A stretch of DNA of 64,000 nucleotides from Phytoactinopolyspora limicola (GTDB taxonomy: Bacteria > Actinomycetota > Actinomycetes > Jiangellales > Jiangellaceae): the NCBI RefSeq assembly GCF_011320225.1, contig NZ_JAAOEN010000005.1, forward strand, positions 161,515 through 225,514, given 5' to 3'. Positions 17,331 to 26,544 of the stretch are shown here, piece by piece. The notes under the pieces are model-generated. The model saw nothing but the letters and a program-made list of their open reading frames with translations, was not told where the DNA came from and made no database searches. The first letter of the stretch is position 1. Each line of letters starts with the position of its first letter. The position numbers and the translations under genes were made by a program.

Positions 17331-18055
17331 GCCGCACCGAGCTGCGGGAGCTGGTCGCCACGGGCTGCCGGGTGCTGGCCGCGAACGGCCACTCTGACCT
17401 CGTGTGGGGCCATCTGTCGGTCCGCGACCCGGACGGGCGCGGCGTGTGGCTCAAACGTGCCGGGCTGGGGTTCGACGAGGTCCGGGCCGACGACGTGCAT
17501 CTGATCTCGTGGGATGGCGATGTGGTGGAGGGACCGGAGCCGGTCCACCTGGAACACCACATCCACACCGAAGTGTTGCGGGCCCGCCCGGACGTGGCCG
17601 CCGTCGTCCACAGCCACCCAGAATCGGCGGTGGCACTGGCCGCGACCGGACTGGAACTCGAACCGCTCGGGCACGAGGGCACCTTCTTCACCCCGCCCGA
17701 CGTACCTCGGTTCACCGAGACCGGCGACCTCATCCGGACACCGGAGCTGGGCCGGTCGGTGGCGGCTGCGCTGGGGGACAGGAACGCCTTGCTGCTGGTC
17801 AACCATGGCGTCGTCGTCGCTGAGTCCAGTGTGGAGCGAGCCGTGTTCGGGGCGGTGATCCTGGAGAAGGCGTGCCGGATGCAGCTGCTGGCCGCCATGG
17901 CCGCGGGCGCGGAGCCCTTGCGAGCGTCGGCGCCGGACGAGGCGATCGCCAAACGGGCGCGTTGTTACAGCACCCGCCAGGTCAGCCTGGGGTGGGATTA
18001 CCTGGTGCGTAGCGTGCCGGACGTGGACATGGTCGGCGCGCAGGAGGGACCGTGA
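17327..18055 (+). CDS. Class II aldolase/adducin family protein, possible decarboxylase
   Basis: The 242-residue protein shows the class II aldolase fold: [16 protein letters not shown] at the start, the metal-binding HSHPE motif, and LVNHGVVVA further on with another His. Family members are sugar-phosphate aldolases or decarboxylases of aromatic catabolism, such as dihydroxyphthalate decarboxylase. In this operon a decarboxylase or aldolase acting on a ring-cleavage product is most sensible. It overlaps both neighbours by four bases, so it is clearly part of the same transcript. Confidence 0.8.
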   Translation: MSRTELRELVATGCRVLAANGHSDLVWGHLSVRDPDGRGVWLKRAGLGFDEVRADDVHLISWDGDVVEGPEPVHLEHHIHTEVLRARPDVAAVVHSHPESAVALAATGLELEPLGHEGTFFTPPDVPRFTETGDLIRTPELGRSVAAALGDRNALLLVNHGVVVAESSVERAVFGAVILEKACRMQLLAAMAAGAEPLRASAPDEAIAKRARCYSTRQVSLGWDYLVRSVPDVDMVGAQEGP

Positions 18056-18987
18056 CGACGAAGGTGGCGGTCATCGGATCGGGCAACATCGGAACCGATC
18101 TGATGATCAAGGTGATGCGGCTCTCCACGACACTAGAGGTCGCGGCTCTCGTCGGGATCGACCCGGACAGCGACGGTCTGGCCCGGGCTGGCCGGCTGGG
18201 CGTTCCGGTCATCGCCGACGGCGTAGCTGGCCTGGTGCGGTCGCCGGGCTTCGACGATGTCGAGATCGTGTTCGACGCGACGTCCGCCCGCGCTCACGTC
18301 GCCAACGACGCGGTGCTCCGGCCGACCGGCCGCCGCGTCGTCGACCTGACCCCGGCGGCGATCGGGCCGTACGTCGTGCCCGTGGTCAACCTCGACGAGC
18401 ACCAGGACACACCCAACATCAACATGGTGACCTGCGGCGGCCAGGCCACGGTTCCGATCGTCGCGGCGGTGAGTCGCGTGGCCGACGTCCGGTACGCCGA
18501 GATCGTCGCGTCGATCGCGTCGCGGTCGGCCGGCCCGGGAACGCGGGCGAACATCGACGAGTTCACCGAGACCACGGCTCGGGCGTTGGAGGCGGTAGGA
18601 GGCGCCGCGCGCGCCAAGGCGATCATCGTGTTGAACCCGGCCGAGCCGCCGCTGGTTATGCGGGACACCGTGCATTGTCTTGTCCCGGCCGGCACCGAGC
18701 CGGAACGGATCCGGGCGGCCATCGAGACGATGGTGGCCGACGTCGCTGGTTACGTGCCGGGATACCGGCTCAAGCAGCAGGTGCAGTTCAGCACGTTGAC
18801 CAGCCGACCGGAGCTGGCAGTCCTGGCCGGGACGGATGAAGATCTGCTCCAGGTCAGTGTGTTCCTGGAGGTCGAAGGAGCAGCCCACTATCTCCCGGCG
18901 TATGCGGGCAACCTCGACATCATGACGTCGGCGGCGTTGCGGGTAGGGGAGCAGTGGGCGTCGCGGATGGGAGAGAACGGTGCCTGA
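18052..18987 (+). CDS. Acetaldehyde dehydrogenase (acylating), MhpF/DmpF/HsaG-type
   Basis: This 311-residue enzyme converts acetaldehyde (or propionaldehyde) and CoA to the acyl-CoA with NAD. It has an N-terminal Rossmann motif ([12 protein letters not shown], residues 8-19) and the catalytic Cys128 in [13 protein letters not shown], both hallmarks of the DmpF group. It is normally in a channelling complex with the aldolase encoded next. The GTG start overlaps the previous stop. Its presence shows that the pathway finishes by making acetyl- or propionyl-CoA. Confidence 0.92.
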   Translation: MTTKVAVIGSGNIGTDLMIKVMRLSTTLEVAALVGIDPDSDGLARAGRLGVPVIADGVAGLVRSPGFDDVEIVFDATSARAHVANDAVLRPTGRRVVDLTPAAIGPYVVPVVNLDEHQDTPNINMVTCGGQATVPIVAAVSRVADVRYAEIVASIASRSAGPGTRANIDEFTETTARALEAVGGAARAKAIIVLNPAEPPLVMRDTVHCLVPAGTEPERIRAAIETMVADVAGYVPGYRLKQQVQFSTLTSRPELAVLAGTDEDLLQVSVFLEVEGAAHYLPAYAGNLDIMTSAALRVGEQWASRMGENGA

Positions 18988-20011
18988 GATCTATGTGCAG
19001 GATGTGACGCTACGCGACGGGATGCACGCGATCCGGCACCGTTACTCGGTGGACCGGGTGCGGGCCATCGCGGCCGCGTTGGATGCCGGTGGTGTGGCCG
19101 CGATCGAAGTGGCCCATGGTGACGGTCTGGCCGGTGGCAGCCTGACCTACGGACCGGGAGCACACACCGATGCGGAGTGGATATCGGCCGCGGCAGAGGT
19201 CGTCGGCCGCGCCACCCTCACCACGCTGCTGCTACCGGGTATCGGCACCGTCGACGACCTCAAACGTGCCCATGACCTGGGGGTAACGTCCGTGCGGGTG
19301 GCGACGCACTGTACTGAGGCCGACGTAGCGGCGCAGCACATCGCAACCGCACGTGAACTCGGCATGGACGTCGCGGGCTTCTTGATGATGAGCCATCTGA
19401 ACGGTCCGGCCGGATTGGCCCAGCAGGCCAGACTGATGGAGTCCTACGGCGCCCACTGCGTGTATGTGACCGACTCGGGTGGCCGGCTCACCATGGACGG
19501 GGTCCGGGACCGGGTTCGTGCTTACCGGGACGTGCTGGATCCCGACACCCAGGTGGGTATTCACGCACACGAGAACCTGTCGTTGTCGGTGGCGAACTCG
19601 ATCGTGGCGGTGGAGAACGGGGCCAGCCGGGTGGACGCGTCGCTGGCGGGGCAGGGCGCCGGGGCGGGGAATTGCCCGATCGAGGCGTTCATCGCGGTAG
19701 CCGACCTGGTGGGGTGGGAACACGGATGTGATCTGTTCGCGCTGCAAGACGCCGCCGATGATCTAGTCCGGCCGCTTCAGGATCGCCCGGTGCGGGTGGA
19801 CCGGGAGACGCTGACCCTGGGCTATGCCGGGGTGTACTCCAGCTTCCTGCGCCACGCCGAACACGCGGCCGAACGGTTCGGCCTGGACACCCGAGACATC
19901 CTCGTCGAGGTCGGCCGGCGTGGTCTGGTCGGTGGCCAGGAGGACATGATCACCGACGTCGCGTTGAGCGCCCTCGATGGTGGGCGTGGGAGTAGGAACG
20001 ACCTCACCTGA
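18980..20011 (+). CDS. 4-hydroxy-2-oxovalerate aldolase, MhpE/DmpG/HsaF-type
   Basis: The 343-residue metal-dependent aldolase cleaves 4-hydroxy-2-oxoacids to pyruvate and an aldehyde. It shows the HMGL-like barrel start [12 protein letters not shown], the YVTDSGGRL motif and the metal-binding [11 protein letters not shown]. It starts eight bases inside the dehydrogenase gene and is the last gene of the catabolic run; the next gene is convergent and only 22 bases away. No 2-hydroxypentadienoate hydratase (MhpD) is encoded nearby, so the upstream route to the hydroxy-oxoacid is unclear. Confidence 0.92.
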   Translation: MPEIYVQDVTLRDGMHAIRHRYSVDRVRAIAAALDAGGVAAIEVAHGDGLAGGSLTYGPGAHTDAEWISAAAEVVGRATLTTLLLPGIGTVDDLKRAHDLGVTSVRVATHCTEADVAAQHIATARELGMDVAGFLMMSHLNGPAGLAQQARLMESYGAHCVYVTDSGGRLTMDGVRDRVRAYRDVLDPDTQVGIHAHENLSLSVANSIVAVENGASRVDASLAGQGAGAGNCPIEAFIAVADLVGWEHGCDLFALQDAADDLVRPLQDRPVRVDRETLTLGYAGVYSSFLRHAEHAAERFGLDTRDILVEVGRRGLVGGQEDMITDVALSALDGGRGSRNDLT

Positions 20012-20033
20012 CGAGGGTGGGTCTACCGGGGTC

Positions 20034-21056
20034 CTACCCGCCGGAGTTGCCGTAGACCGTGACGTGGACGTGGTCGTAGTGGTTCGCGGTGTCCGAGCCG
20101 CGGTCCGACATCCAGCGCCAGCCTTCGCTGCTGCGCTGGACCGTCCAGATCCGCTGCGCCCAGATGACCTCGCTGACACCAAGCTCGCGATGGTTGGCCC
20201 GTACCCACTCGGCAATCGAGTCGCCGAGCGAACCCCTGACCATGATGTCGACCGCCCGGCCCTGGCTGTGGGCACCGCCACCGGAGCGGTATCCGCCATA
20301 CGAGCTGACGTCCGGGTAGCGAGCGCAGACCGCACGGTACACCCGGATGGCGTCCTGGGTGAGTCCGCTCTCGATCGAGGTGCCGTGTGAACACTCGGGG
20401 TAGGAAATGCCGTCGTCCGGGGTGTCCTCGGCCTCGTCGTCTTCGTCTTCTTCCGACGGTTCGGTTTCGGAGAGGTAGTCGCCGTTGACCCACGAGGTGC
20501 CACCGCCGTGCAGGATCTGCACCCAGTCGCCGTCGGTGTTCCCGGTGATCTCCACCTCGGTGCCGGCGGCCAGCACGGCTACCACCGTGGTGTGCCTGGC
20601 GGGCCCGGAGCGGACGTTGAGCTCGCTGACGGTGAACATCTGGCCGACGGCCGTGGGTTCCTCGTCCGGCTCGTCGTCGGGTTCGGGGGTGTCCTCGACC
20701 TCTTCTGTGTCGTCCGGCTCTTCGTCGGTTTCGTCGTCGGTTTCGTCGTCGGGATCCTCATTGGGTTCGACGTCGGGGGTGGCCACCGGAGGGAGCGGCG
20801 ACTGCGACGGTCGAGGCGCCGGGGTCCGGTCGACCGACCCACGGCCCAGCGCCGCCTCTCGGTCGATGTCGCCCATACTCATGACGGGTTCGAGCGAGAT
20901 CGCCTGCTGCGGCGACTCGAGCCACGTGACCGAACTGGCCGGCACCGACACGGCAACCGCGACCGGAACTGCCAGCATGACCATCCCGCGGGTGGGGAGA
21001 CGCCGAGCCTTGCGGTGACGTCGAGTCTTTGCGTGCTTGTGGCGTGGCCTCGACAC
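20034..21056 (-). CDS. Secreted SH3-domain protein with C-terminal ARB_07466/peptidase-like domain
   Basis: The 340-residue product has a very basic N-terminus (residues 1-20), a hydrophobic signal or anchor at about 24-45, a long Asp/Glu/Pro-rich linker (95-137), a bacterial SH3 domain (about 139-196, LNVRSGP to SWVNGDYL), a second acidic linker and a C-terminal domain (about 218-336). That domain has GGAHSQGRAVD and the HYDHVHV motif, which resemble metal-binding motifs of M15-like peptidases. It probably works on or at the cell wall. It converges with the catabolic operon and its upstream region carries repeat copy A. Confidence 0.8.
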   Translation of the reverse strand: MSRPRHKHAKTRRHRKARRLPTRGMVMLAVPVAVAVSVPASSVTWLESPQQAISLEPVMSMGDIDREAALGRGSVDRTPAPRPSQSPLPPVATPDVEPNEDPDDETDDETDEEPDDTEEVEDTPEPDDEPDEEPTAVGQMFTVSELNVRSGPARHTTVVAVLAAGTEVEITGNTDGDWVQILHGGGTSWVNGDYLSETEPSEEDEDDEAEDTPDDGISYPECSHGTSIESGLTQDAIRVYRAVCARYPDVSSYGGYRSGGGAHSQGRAVDIMVRGSLGDSIAEWVRANHRELGVSEVIWAQRIWTVQRSSEGWRWMSDRGSDTANHYDHVHVTVYGNSGG

Positions 21057-21349
21057 CTAAGGATCACCCTAAATCGTCGTTATTGTCCCGTTACCATCCC
21101 GTAGAGAACCACACCATGCCGGAGAACGCAACTGCACGAATCACCTGGACAACGGGGCATATGGTGGTGTGACACAAGTGTCATGGGCGCCGCGCCCCGC
21201 CCACGTCGGCGAAATGTGGTGGCCACGAGGCCGGTTCCGCCGACCACGTGGCGGCAGTGGAGCCGGCCGTCTCCGATCGTCGGGCCGTCCCGGTCAGGAA
21301 CGGTGTCACAGTGCCCCGGCAGGCGAGTTGTGCCCATCGATGACGGACT

Positions 21350-21697
21350 CCGGCTGGCCGCCAGACGGACCGACCGTGGCCACCACAAGGCGCCTTGCTG
21401 CACCCGTCACGTCGGCACAAGGAAGCTTGTTCCGGCCCGGGGATGCGCCATAAGGAGGCTTGTTGTTGCCCAGGCGACCATAAGGAAGCTTGTGGCGGGG
21501 CGGGGTGCGCCGTAAGGAGGCTTGTTGTTGCCCAGGTGGAGCTTTCGCACGACGTGAGGTGCTGGCTACACAACGACGCCGACCCACGGAGTGGAGTTAG
21601 CGCTCGGAGTGGAGTTGGAGCGTGATCGGAGTGACATCGGTGTCGCCAAAGCAACACCTTCGCCGCTCCGTCGCTGCACCAACCTCACTCCGCGCAC
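21350..21697. repeat. Dispersed intergenic element, copy A
   Basis: About 340 bases here match 36852-37192 at roughly 90%. The left half contains five AAGG-type repeats (AAGGMRGCTTGT, first one AAGGCGCCTT) starting at 21387, 21419, 21452, 21482 and 21514. The right half has GGAGTGGAGTT direct repeats and a degenerate, shortened inverted arm that stops just before the tetR stop codon. Open frames across it read as low-complexity peptides and are not credible genes. The rest of the gap (21057-21349) should hold the promoter of the SH3-domain gene; I see no clear site there. Confidence 0.75.
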
Positions 21698-21704
21698 CAA
21701 CCAC

Positions 21705-22328
21705 CTACTGGTCCGGCCGGACCCGCAGCCCGTCGAAGGTGATCTTGCATACCGCGTCCGCCAGCGCCGCGGTGTCGGTTCCGCGACCCGGCCGATACCA
21801 CTCGATCAGGGAGTTGACCAGGCCGAACAACAACCGCGCTGTGGTGGCGGGTTCGATGTCCGGCCGGAGGTCACCCTCTGCCTCGGCCTGCTTGACGAGG
21901 TCGGCGGCGAATCGGTCGAACTCGCGCCGCCGGGCCAAGGCGTCCCGCTCCACCTTCGTGTTGCCGTGGACCCGCAGCAATAACGTGACGAAAGGTAGCC
22001 GATCGGTGAGGACGGCGACGCTGCCGCGGACCAGTGCTTCCAGCCGCTCGACGGCCGGCCCGGGCATCGCTTCGACCTCCTGCGCCACCTCGAACAGTCC
22101 GTCCAGGGCTCGGTCGACCGCCAGCCTGAGCAACTCCTGCTTGCTGGGTACATGGTGGTAGATGGCCGACTTGGTGATACCGAGTTTGCGAGATAGATCT
22201 TCCATGCTGGTGCCGTCGTAGCCGCGCTCGTTGAACAGCTTGACGGCCACGTTCAGCAGGGACTCCAGGTCGTAGCCGGGGCGGCCCCGGCGGATCGGCC
22301 GGGAAGGGGGAGGTGGGGCGACGGCCAT
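21705..22328 (-). CDS. TetR-family regulator, probable PaaR-type repressor of phenylacetate genes
   Basis: The 207-residue protein has a proline-rich start and a TetR helix-turn-helix (LFNERGYDGTSMEDLSRKLG, then SAIYHHVPSKQELL), with a ligand domain after it. It lies five bases downstream of paaK in the same direction. TetR-type PaaR repressors controlling paa genes from such a position are known in actinobacteria, with phenylacetyl-CoA as inducer. The PaaR-like sites at 24152-24173 and 26436-26457 support this role, which remains an inference. Confidence 0.85.
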   Translation of the reverse strand: MAVAPPPPSRPIRRGRPGYDLESLLNVAVKLFNERGYDGTSMEDLSRKLGITKSAIYHHVPSKQELLRLAVDRALDGLFEVAQEVEAMPGPAVERLEALVRGSVAVLTDRLPFVTLLLRVHGNTKVERDALARRREFDRFAADLVKQAEAEGDLRPDIEPATTARLLFGLVNSLIEWYRPGRGTDTAALADAVCKITFDGLRVRPDQ

Positions 22329-22333
22329 GCCGA

Positions 22334-23668
22334 TCAGTCCTCCGTGCGCAGGTCTTTGATCCGGCGTAGCTTCCCGACCGAACGTTCCAGAGACTCGGGG
22401 TCGACCACGTCGACGTCGACGGTGACCCCGATGCGGTCTTTCACCACGTGCCGCACCTGCGCGGCGGTGTTCTTGCGGGTTTCGGTAGCGGCGCCAGGCG
22501 CGGCCTCGACCTGCACCGTGAGATGATCCATCCGGTTTTGTCGGGTCAGCACCAGCTGAAAATGGGGAGACAGGCCGGGCATCCGCAGGACGATCTCCTC
22601 GATCTGGGTGGGGAAGAGGTTGACGCCACGCACGATGATCATGTCGTCGCTGCGGCCGGTCACCTTGGCCATCCGCCGGAACGCCGGGCGGGCGGTGCCG
22701 GGCAGGAGGCGGGTGAGGTCACGGGTGCGATAGCGGATGACCGGCATCGCTTGTTTGGTGAGTGAGGTGAACACCAGTTCACCGGTCTCGCCGTCGGCGC
22801 GTACATCGCCGCCCAGCGGATCGACGATCTCGGGGTAGAAGTGATCCTCCCAGACGTGGAGACCGTCCTTGGTCTCGACACACTCCTGGGACACCCCCGG
22901 GCCGATGACCTCGGACAGTCCATAGATGTCGACGGCGTCGATCCCGGCCCGCTCCTCGATCTCCGTACGCATGGCCGGTGTCCACGGTTCGGCGCCGAAG
23001 ATACCGACCCGTAGCGACGACTCCTTCGGATCGAGGCCTTGGCGCTCGAACTCGTCGAGCAGAGTGAGCATGTATGTAGGAGTGAGCATGATGATGCTCG
23101 GCTGAAAGTCGTTGATCAGCTGGACCTGGCGGGCGGTCATGCCGCCGGACACCGGCACCACCGTGCAGCCGAGCTTCTCGGCGCCGTAGTGGGCGCCGAG
23201 GCCGCCGGTGAACAGGCCGTATCCATAGGCGACGTGGACGATGTCGCCGGCTCGACCGCCCGCGGCTCGGATCGAACGAGCCATCACGGTGGCCCAGGTG
23301 TCGAGGTCTCCGGCGGTGTAGCCGACGACGGTGGGCCGCCCGGTGGTGCCACTGGACGCATGGATCCGATTCACCTGTTCGCGCGGCACGGCGAACATGC
23401 CGAACGGATAGTTCTCCCGGAGGTCGTCCTTGGTGGTGAAGGGGAACGACGCGAGATCGTCCAGGCTGGTGCAGTCGGATGGATGTACCCCGGCCGCGTC
23501 GAACGCCCGCCGGTAGTGGGGAACGTTCTGGTAAGCGTGCCGGAGAGTCCATCGCAGGCGTTCGAGTTGTAGCTCGCGCAGCTGTTCCGGGGTAAGGCGC
23601 TCGGCGGTGTCGAGTCCGTCCGGGTCCGGCTGCCCGCCGGCCGGAACGGCGCCGTGGGTGATGGTCAT
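22334..23668 (-). CDS. paaK: Phenylacetate-CoA ligase
   Basis: The 444-residue enzyme activates phenylacetate to phenylacetyl-CoA using ATP and CoA, the first step of the aerobic hybrid pathway. It shows the adenylate-forming motif IHASSGTTGRPTVVGYT, ARSIRAAGGRAGD and, near the C-terminus, GRSDDMIIVRGVNLFPTQIEE, typical of PaaK. The length is normal. Start at 23668 gives MTITHGAVPAG; the open frame extends farther but overlaps paaI in another frame. It follows paaI with a four-base overlap. Confidence 0.93.
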   Translation of the reverse strand: MTITHGAVPAGGQPDPDGLDTAERLTPEQLRELQLERLRWTLRHAYQNVPHYRRAFDAAGVHPSDCTSLDDLASFPFTTKDDLRENYPFGMFAVPREQVNRIHASSGTTGRPTVVGYTAGDLDTWATVMARSIRAAGGRAGDIVHVAYGYGLFTGGLGAHYGAEKLGCTVVPVSGGMTARQVQLINDFQPSIIMLTPTYMLTLLDEFERQGLDPKESSLRVGIFGAEPWTPAMRTEIEERAGIDAVDIYGLSEVIGPGVSQECVETKDGLHVWEDHFYPEIVDPLGGDVRADGETGELVFTSLTKQAMPVIRYRTRDLTRLLPGTARPAFRRMAKVTGRSDDMIIVRGVNLFPTQIEEIVLRMPGLSPHFQLVLTRQNRMDHLTVQVEAAPGAATETRKNTAAQVRHVVKDRIGVTVDVDVVDPESLERSVGKLRRIKDLRTED

Positions 23669-24102
23669 CTCCGCTCGCCTTCTCGCTGGATGGTGCGGCT
23701 GCGACCGCGGAACTCGAGGACGACGTCGCGCTGGTCGGGGGCACCACGGTAGACGGTGACGTCGTAGATGCCGTTGCGCCCGTAACGCGTTCGTTCCTCG
23801 GCGACCGCGACGAGTTCGTCGCCGGCCCGCGCGGAATCCACGAACGACACCTCGGCACCGGAGGCGACGGTCACCGGGCCGTAGCTGTTGCATGCGCAGG
23901 CGAACGCGGTGTCGGCCAGCAGGAACAGGTAGCCGCCATGGGCGATATCGTGGCCGTTGACCATCGCCGGCGTGACCTGCATCCGGACCGTGGCTGAACC
24001 GTCGCCCACGGCCAGCAGCTCAATACCCAGCGACGTCGAGGCGACATCCGCGTCCAGCATGGCCCGCGCCGGGTTCGGGCTGGTGTTCGAGACGTTGCCC
24101 AC
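23665..24102 (-). CDS. paaI: Hydroxyphenylacetyl-CoA thioesterase
   Basis: This 145-residue hotdog-fold protein has the PaaI signature NGHDIAHGGYLFLLADTAFA with the catalytic Asp region, and GAEVSFVDSARAGDEL after it. PaaI hydrolyses dead-end CoA esters such as 3,4-dihydroxyphenylacetyl-CoA and frees CoA. It is the first gene of the minus-strand paaI-paaK-tetR unit and is divergent from the thiolase gene across a 153-bp region carrying a PaaR-like site. Confidence 0.9.
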   Translation of the reverse strand: MGNVSNTSPNPARAMLDADVASTSLGIELLAVGDGSATVRMQVTPAMVNGHDIAHGGYLFLLADTAFACACNSYGPVTVASGAEVSFVDSARAGDELVAVAEERTRYGRNGIYDVTVYRGAPDQRDVVLEFRGRSRTIQREGERR

Positions 24103-24151
24103 GCATCACCTCCGGTCCGGTGCGGACGGACGGCCACCTACCGGGTAGTCA

Positions 24152-24173
24152 ACCGACCGAATGGCCGGTTAAT
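24152..24173. promoter_or_regulatory. PaaR-like operator in the divergent paaI/thiolase promoter
   Basis: The core ACCG-AATGGC-CGGT is a dyad with six-base spacing, matching the ACCG-N2-CG-N2-CGGT core I recall for corynebacterial PaaR, except for TG in place of the central CG. The outer bases also agree at most positions. It sits between the two divergent paa transcripts and can control both. Confidence 0.55.
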
Positions 24174-24255
24174 AATATGCCACCGGGAGAGGGCCGATGC
24201 TACCTTCCGTACGCGGTTCGAGCTGGGCTGTCCGAGGCAGCCGGGAGGAGATCCC

Positions 24256-25476
24256 ATGTCCGAGGTATATCTCGTCGATGGAGTACGAACACCCCAGGGA
24301 CGGTACGCGGGCGCCCTGAGTGGGGTCCGGCCGGACGACCTCGCGGCGCTCGTCGTGGGTGAGGCGGTGCGCCGAGCCGGAGTGCCGGCAGACGCAGTGG
24401 ACGAGGTGATCCTCGGGGCGGCGAACCAGGCCGGTGAGGACAACCGCAACGTCGCCCGGATGGCGGCACTGTTGGCCGGGTTACCCGACGAGGTACCCGC
24501 GTACACCGTGAACCGGCTGTGTGCCAGTGGCCTGACCGCCGTCGCGTCCGCCGTCCACAGCATCCGGGCCGGCGAGAACGGCGTCGTCGTGGCCGGTGGA
24601 GTGGAGTCGATGACGCGGGCGCCGTGGGTGATGGCCAAACCGGGGACACCATGGGCCCGGCCCGGTGAAGTCAGCGACACCTCGCTGGGCTGGCGGTTCA
24701 CCAACCCTCGTTTCTCCGCCGCCGACCGTGAGGTGCCCACCGGATCGGGGCCGGACACCCGCAAGATCACGTTGTCCATGGGGGAGACCGCCGAAGAAGT
24801 GGCTGTACTCGACGGTCTGAGCCGGGCCGAATGCGACGAGTTCGCGCTGCGCAGCCATCAGCGGGCGGTCGCGGCCATCGATGCCGGACGTTTCGACGCC
24901 GAGATCGTGCCAGTACCCGTGGGTGACAGCGAGGTCACCACCGACGAAGGGCCGCGCCGCGACACCACACTGGAGAGACTCGGCCGGTTGCGCCCGGTGT
25001 TCCGCCAGGGCGGCATCGTCACCGCCGGTTCGTCGTCGTCACTTGCGGACGGCGCGGCGGCCCTGGTGATCGCCGGCGAGGACGCGGTACGACGCTACGG
25101 GCTCACGCCGCGGGCGCGGGTCGTGGCCAGCGCCAGCGCGGGAGTCGCGCCGCACGTCATGGGTCTGGGCCCGGTCCCCGCCACGGAGAAACTGCTGGCC
25201 CGGACCGGGACCGCCATCGACGACGTCGGTGCGGTGGAGCTGAACGAGGCGTTCGCGGCACAGAGCCTGGCGGTGATCCGGCGACTGGGCATCAAGGACG
25301 AGCGGGTCAACGCCGACGGCGGCGCTATCGCGCTGGGCCATCCGCTGGGCTGTTCCGGGGCGCGGATCCTGGTGACGCTGCTGGGCCGCATGGAACGTGC
25401 GGATGTACACCGGGGGCTGGCGACCTTGTGCGTTGGCGTTGGACAGGGTGTCGCCATGCTCGTGGAGGCAGCGTGA
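24256..25476 (+). CDS. paaJ: Thiolase, probable 3-oxoadipyl-CoA/3-oxo-5,6-dehydrosuberyl-CoA thiolase
   Basis: The 406-residue thiolase has the acyl-accepting Cys89 (NRLCASGLTAV), His362 in LGHPLGCSGARI and the base Cys392 in LCVGVGQG, so it is complete. Its start (EVYLVDGVRTPQGRYAGALS) and length are like PaaJ/PcaF thiolases. In this locus it should release acetyl-CoA in the last steps of phenylacetate breakdown. It overlaps the next gene by four bases. The exact label paaJ (also called paaE in some schemes) rests on context. Confidence 0.82.
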   Translation: MSEVYLVDGVRTPQGRYAGALSGVRPDDLAALVVGEAVRRAGVPADAVDEVILGAANQAGEDNRNVARMAALLAGLPDEVPAYTVNRLCASGLTAVASAVHSIRAGENGVVVAGGVESMTRAPWVMAKPGTPWARPGEVSDTSLGWRFTNPRFSAADREVPTGSGPDTRKITLSMGETAEEVAVLDGLSRAECDEFALRSHQRAVAAIDAGRFDAEIVPVPVGDSEVTTDEGPRRDTTLERLGRLRPVFRQGGIVTAGSSSSLADGAAALVIAGEDAVRRYGLTPRARVVASASAGVAPHVMGLGPVPATEKLLARTGTAIDDVGAVELNEAFAAQSLAVIRRLGIKDERVNADGGAIALGHPLGCSGARILVTLLGRMERADVHRGLATLCVGVGQGVAMLVEAA

Positions 25477-26351
25477 CCGCCGCGGACGCGACCACCCCGG
25501 GCGCGCGGGTGCCGGGTTCGGTGGGGGTGATCGGCGGGGGCACCATGGGGGCCGGCATCGCCCATGTCTTCGCCGCCGCGGGTGCGCGGGTGGCCGTCGT
25601 CGAGAGTAGCCCGGATGCCGCCACCGACGCGCGGCGACGAATCGAGAACAGTCTGGGTAGAGCCGCCGAGCGCGGGAAACTCCCAGCGACGGTTGGCATG
25701 GTGTTGGATCGGATCACCGTGCTGGCCGACATCGCACACCTGCCGGCACAGCTCGACTTGCTGGTGGAAGCGGTACCGGAGCGGGCCGAGCTGAAGACGT
25801 CCGTGCTCAGCGCCGCGGAAGGTGCGATAGGCCCCGACACGGTCCTGGCGAGCAACACCAGTTCGCTGTCGATCTCCGAGCTGGGTGCCGTCCTAGAGTC
25901 CCCGTCCCGTTTCCTCGGCATGCACTTCTTCAACCCGGTCCCGGCGTCGAAGCTCGTCGAGATCGTGCTGGCGCGGGAGACCGACGGAGGGGTCCGAGAC
26001 CGCGTGGTGGCGTGGGTGCGGGGACTCGGCAAAACCGACGTCGTCGTGCGCGACTCACCGGGATTCGCCACCAGTCGGCTGGGTGTGATGCTTGGCCTGG
26101 AGGCCATCCGCATGCTTGACGAGGGCGTCGCTGACGCCGAGGCGATCGATACGGCGATGGAGCTCGGCTACCGCCATCCCATGGGGCCGCTGCGCTCGAC
26201 GGATCTGGTCGGCCTCGACGTGCGGCTGGCCATCGCCGAGTATCTGCACCGCACGCTAGGTGAGCGGTTCGCTCCACCGCAGTTGCTGCGAGACAAGGTG
26301 GCTCGCGGAGAACTCGGCAAGAAAACCGGTCAGGGTTTCTATCGCTGGTGA
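25473..26351 (+). CDS. paaH: 3-hydroxyacyl-CoA dehydrogenase, probable 3-hydroxyadipyl-CoA dehydrogenase
   Basis: This 292-residue NAD-dependent enzyme has the N-terminal dinucleotide motif VIGGGTMGAGIAHVFA, the LASNTSSLSISELG segment and the catalytic His in FLGMHFFNPVP, followed by the C-terminal domain with GVMLGLEAIRMLDEG. It oxidises 3-hydroxyadipyl-CoA before thiolysis. Its GTG start overlaps the thiolase stop. Enoyl-CoA hydratase (paaF) and isomerase (paaG) genes that usually join it are absent from the window. Confidence 0.87.
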   Translation: MTAADATTPGARVPGSVGVIGGGTMGAGIAHVFAAAGARVAVVESSPDAATDARRRIENSLGRAAERGKLPATVGMVLDRITVLADIAHLPAQLDLLVEAVPERAELKTSVLSAAEGAIGPDTVLASNTSSLSISELGAVLESPSRFLGMHFFNPVPASKLVEIVLARETDGGVRDRVVAWVRGLGKTDVVVRDSPGFATSRLGVMLGLEAIRMLDEGVADAEAIDTAMELGYRHPMGPLRSTDLVGLDVRLAIAEYLHRTLGERFAPPQLLRDKVARGELGKKTGQGFYRW

Positions 26352-26435
26352 TAGGGGACCGGGCCGTGGTTGGTGTCCGGAGCGGGGTTCGTGACTGTCA
26401 ACTCCTTTTCCTCGGCTCCGCTGTCGACTACCATC

Positions 26436-26457
26436 ACTTCCTGAACGTTCGGTTGGT
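26436..26457. promoter_or_regulatory. PaaR-like operator upstream of paaZ
   Basis: On the minus strand this site reads ACCG-AACGTT-CAGG in its core, with well-matching outer bases ACCA and AAGT. Compared with the recalled corynebacterial PaaR motif it has about three mismatches in 22 positions. It lies 88 bases before paaZ, in a 193-bp gap, so paaZABCDE probably form a second PaaR-controlled transcript. Confidence 0.5.
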
Positions 26458-26544
26458 AATTCGTTGGTGTCCTCCGGCGCAGGGCACCTAGGCTGGAAGA
26501 GCGGAACCGGGCGGTGCCTGGGACGACGAGGAGGTCGGACATCG

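Noticed and set aside
21306-21657. Open frames across repeat copy A giving NKPPYG and QQQASLW-type peptides
   Set aside because: The peptides simply follow the DNA repeat, the same occurs in several frames and in copy B, and no ribosome-binding site or domain supports them.
22779-23858. Minus-strand open frame of 359 codons within paaK
   Set aside because: It is an alternative frame of paaK, whose ligase motifs are clear; the translation is Arg-rich and without motif.
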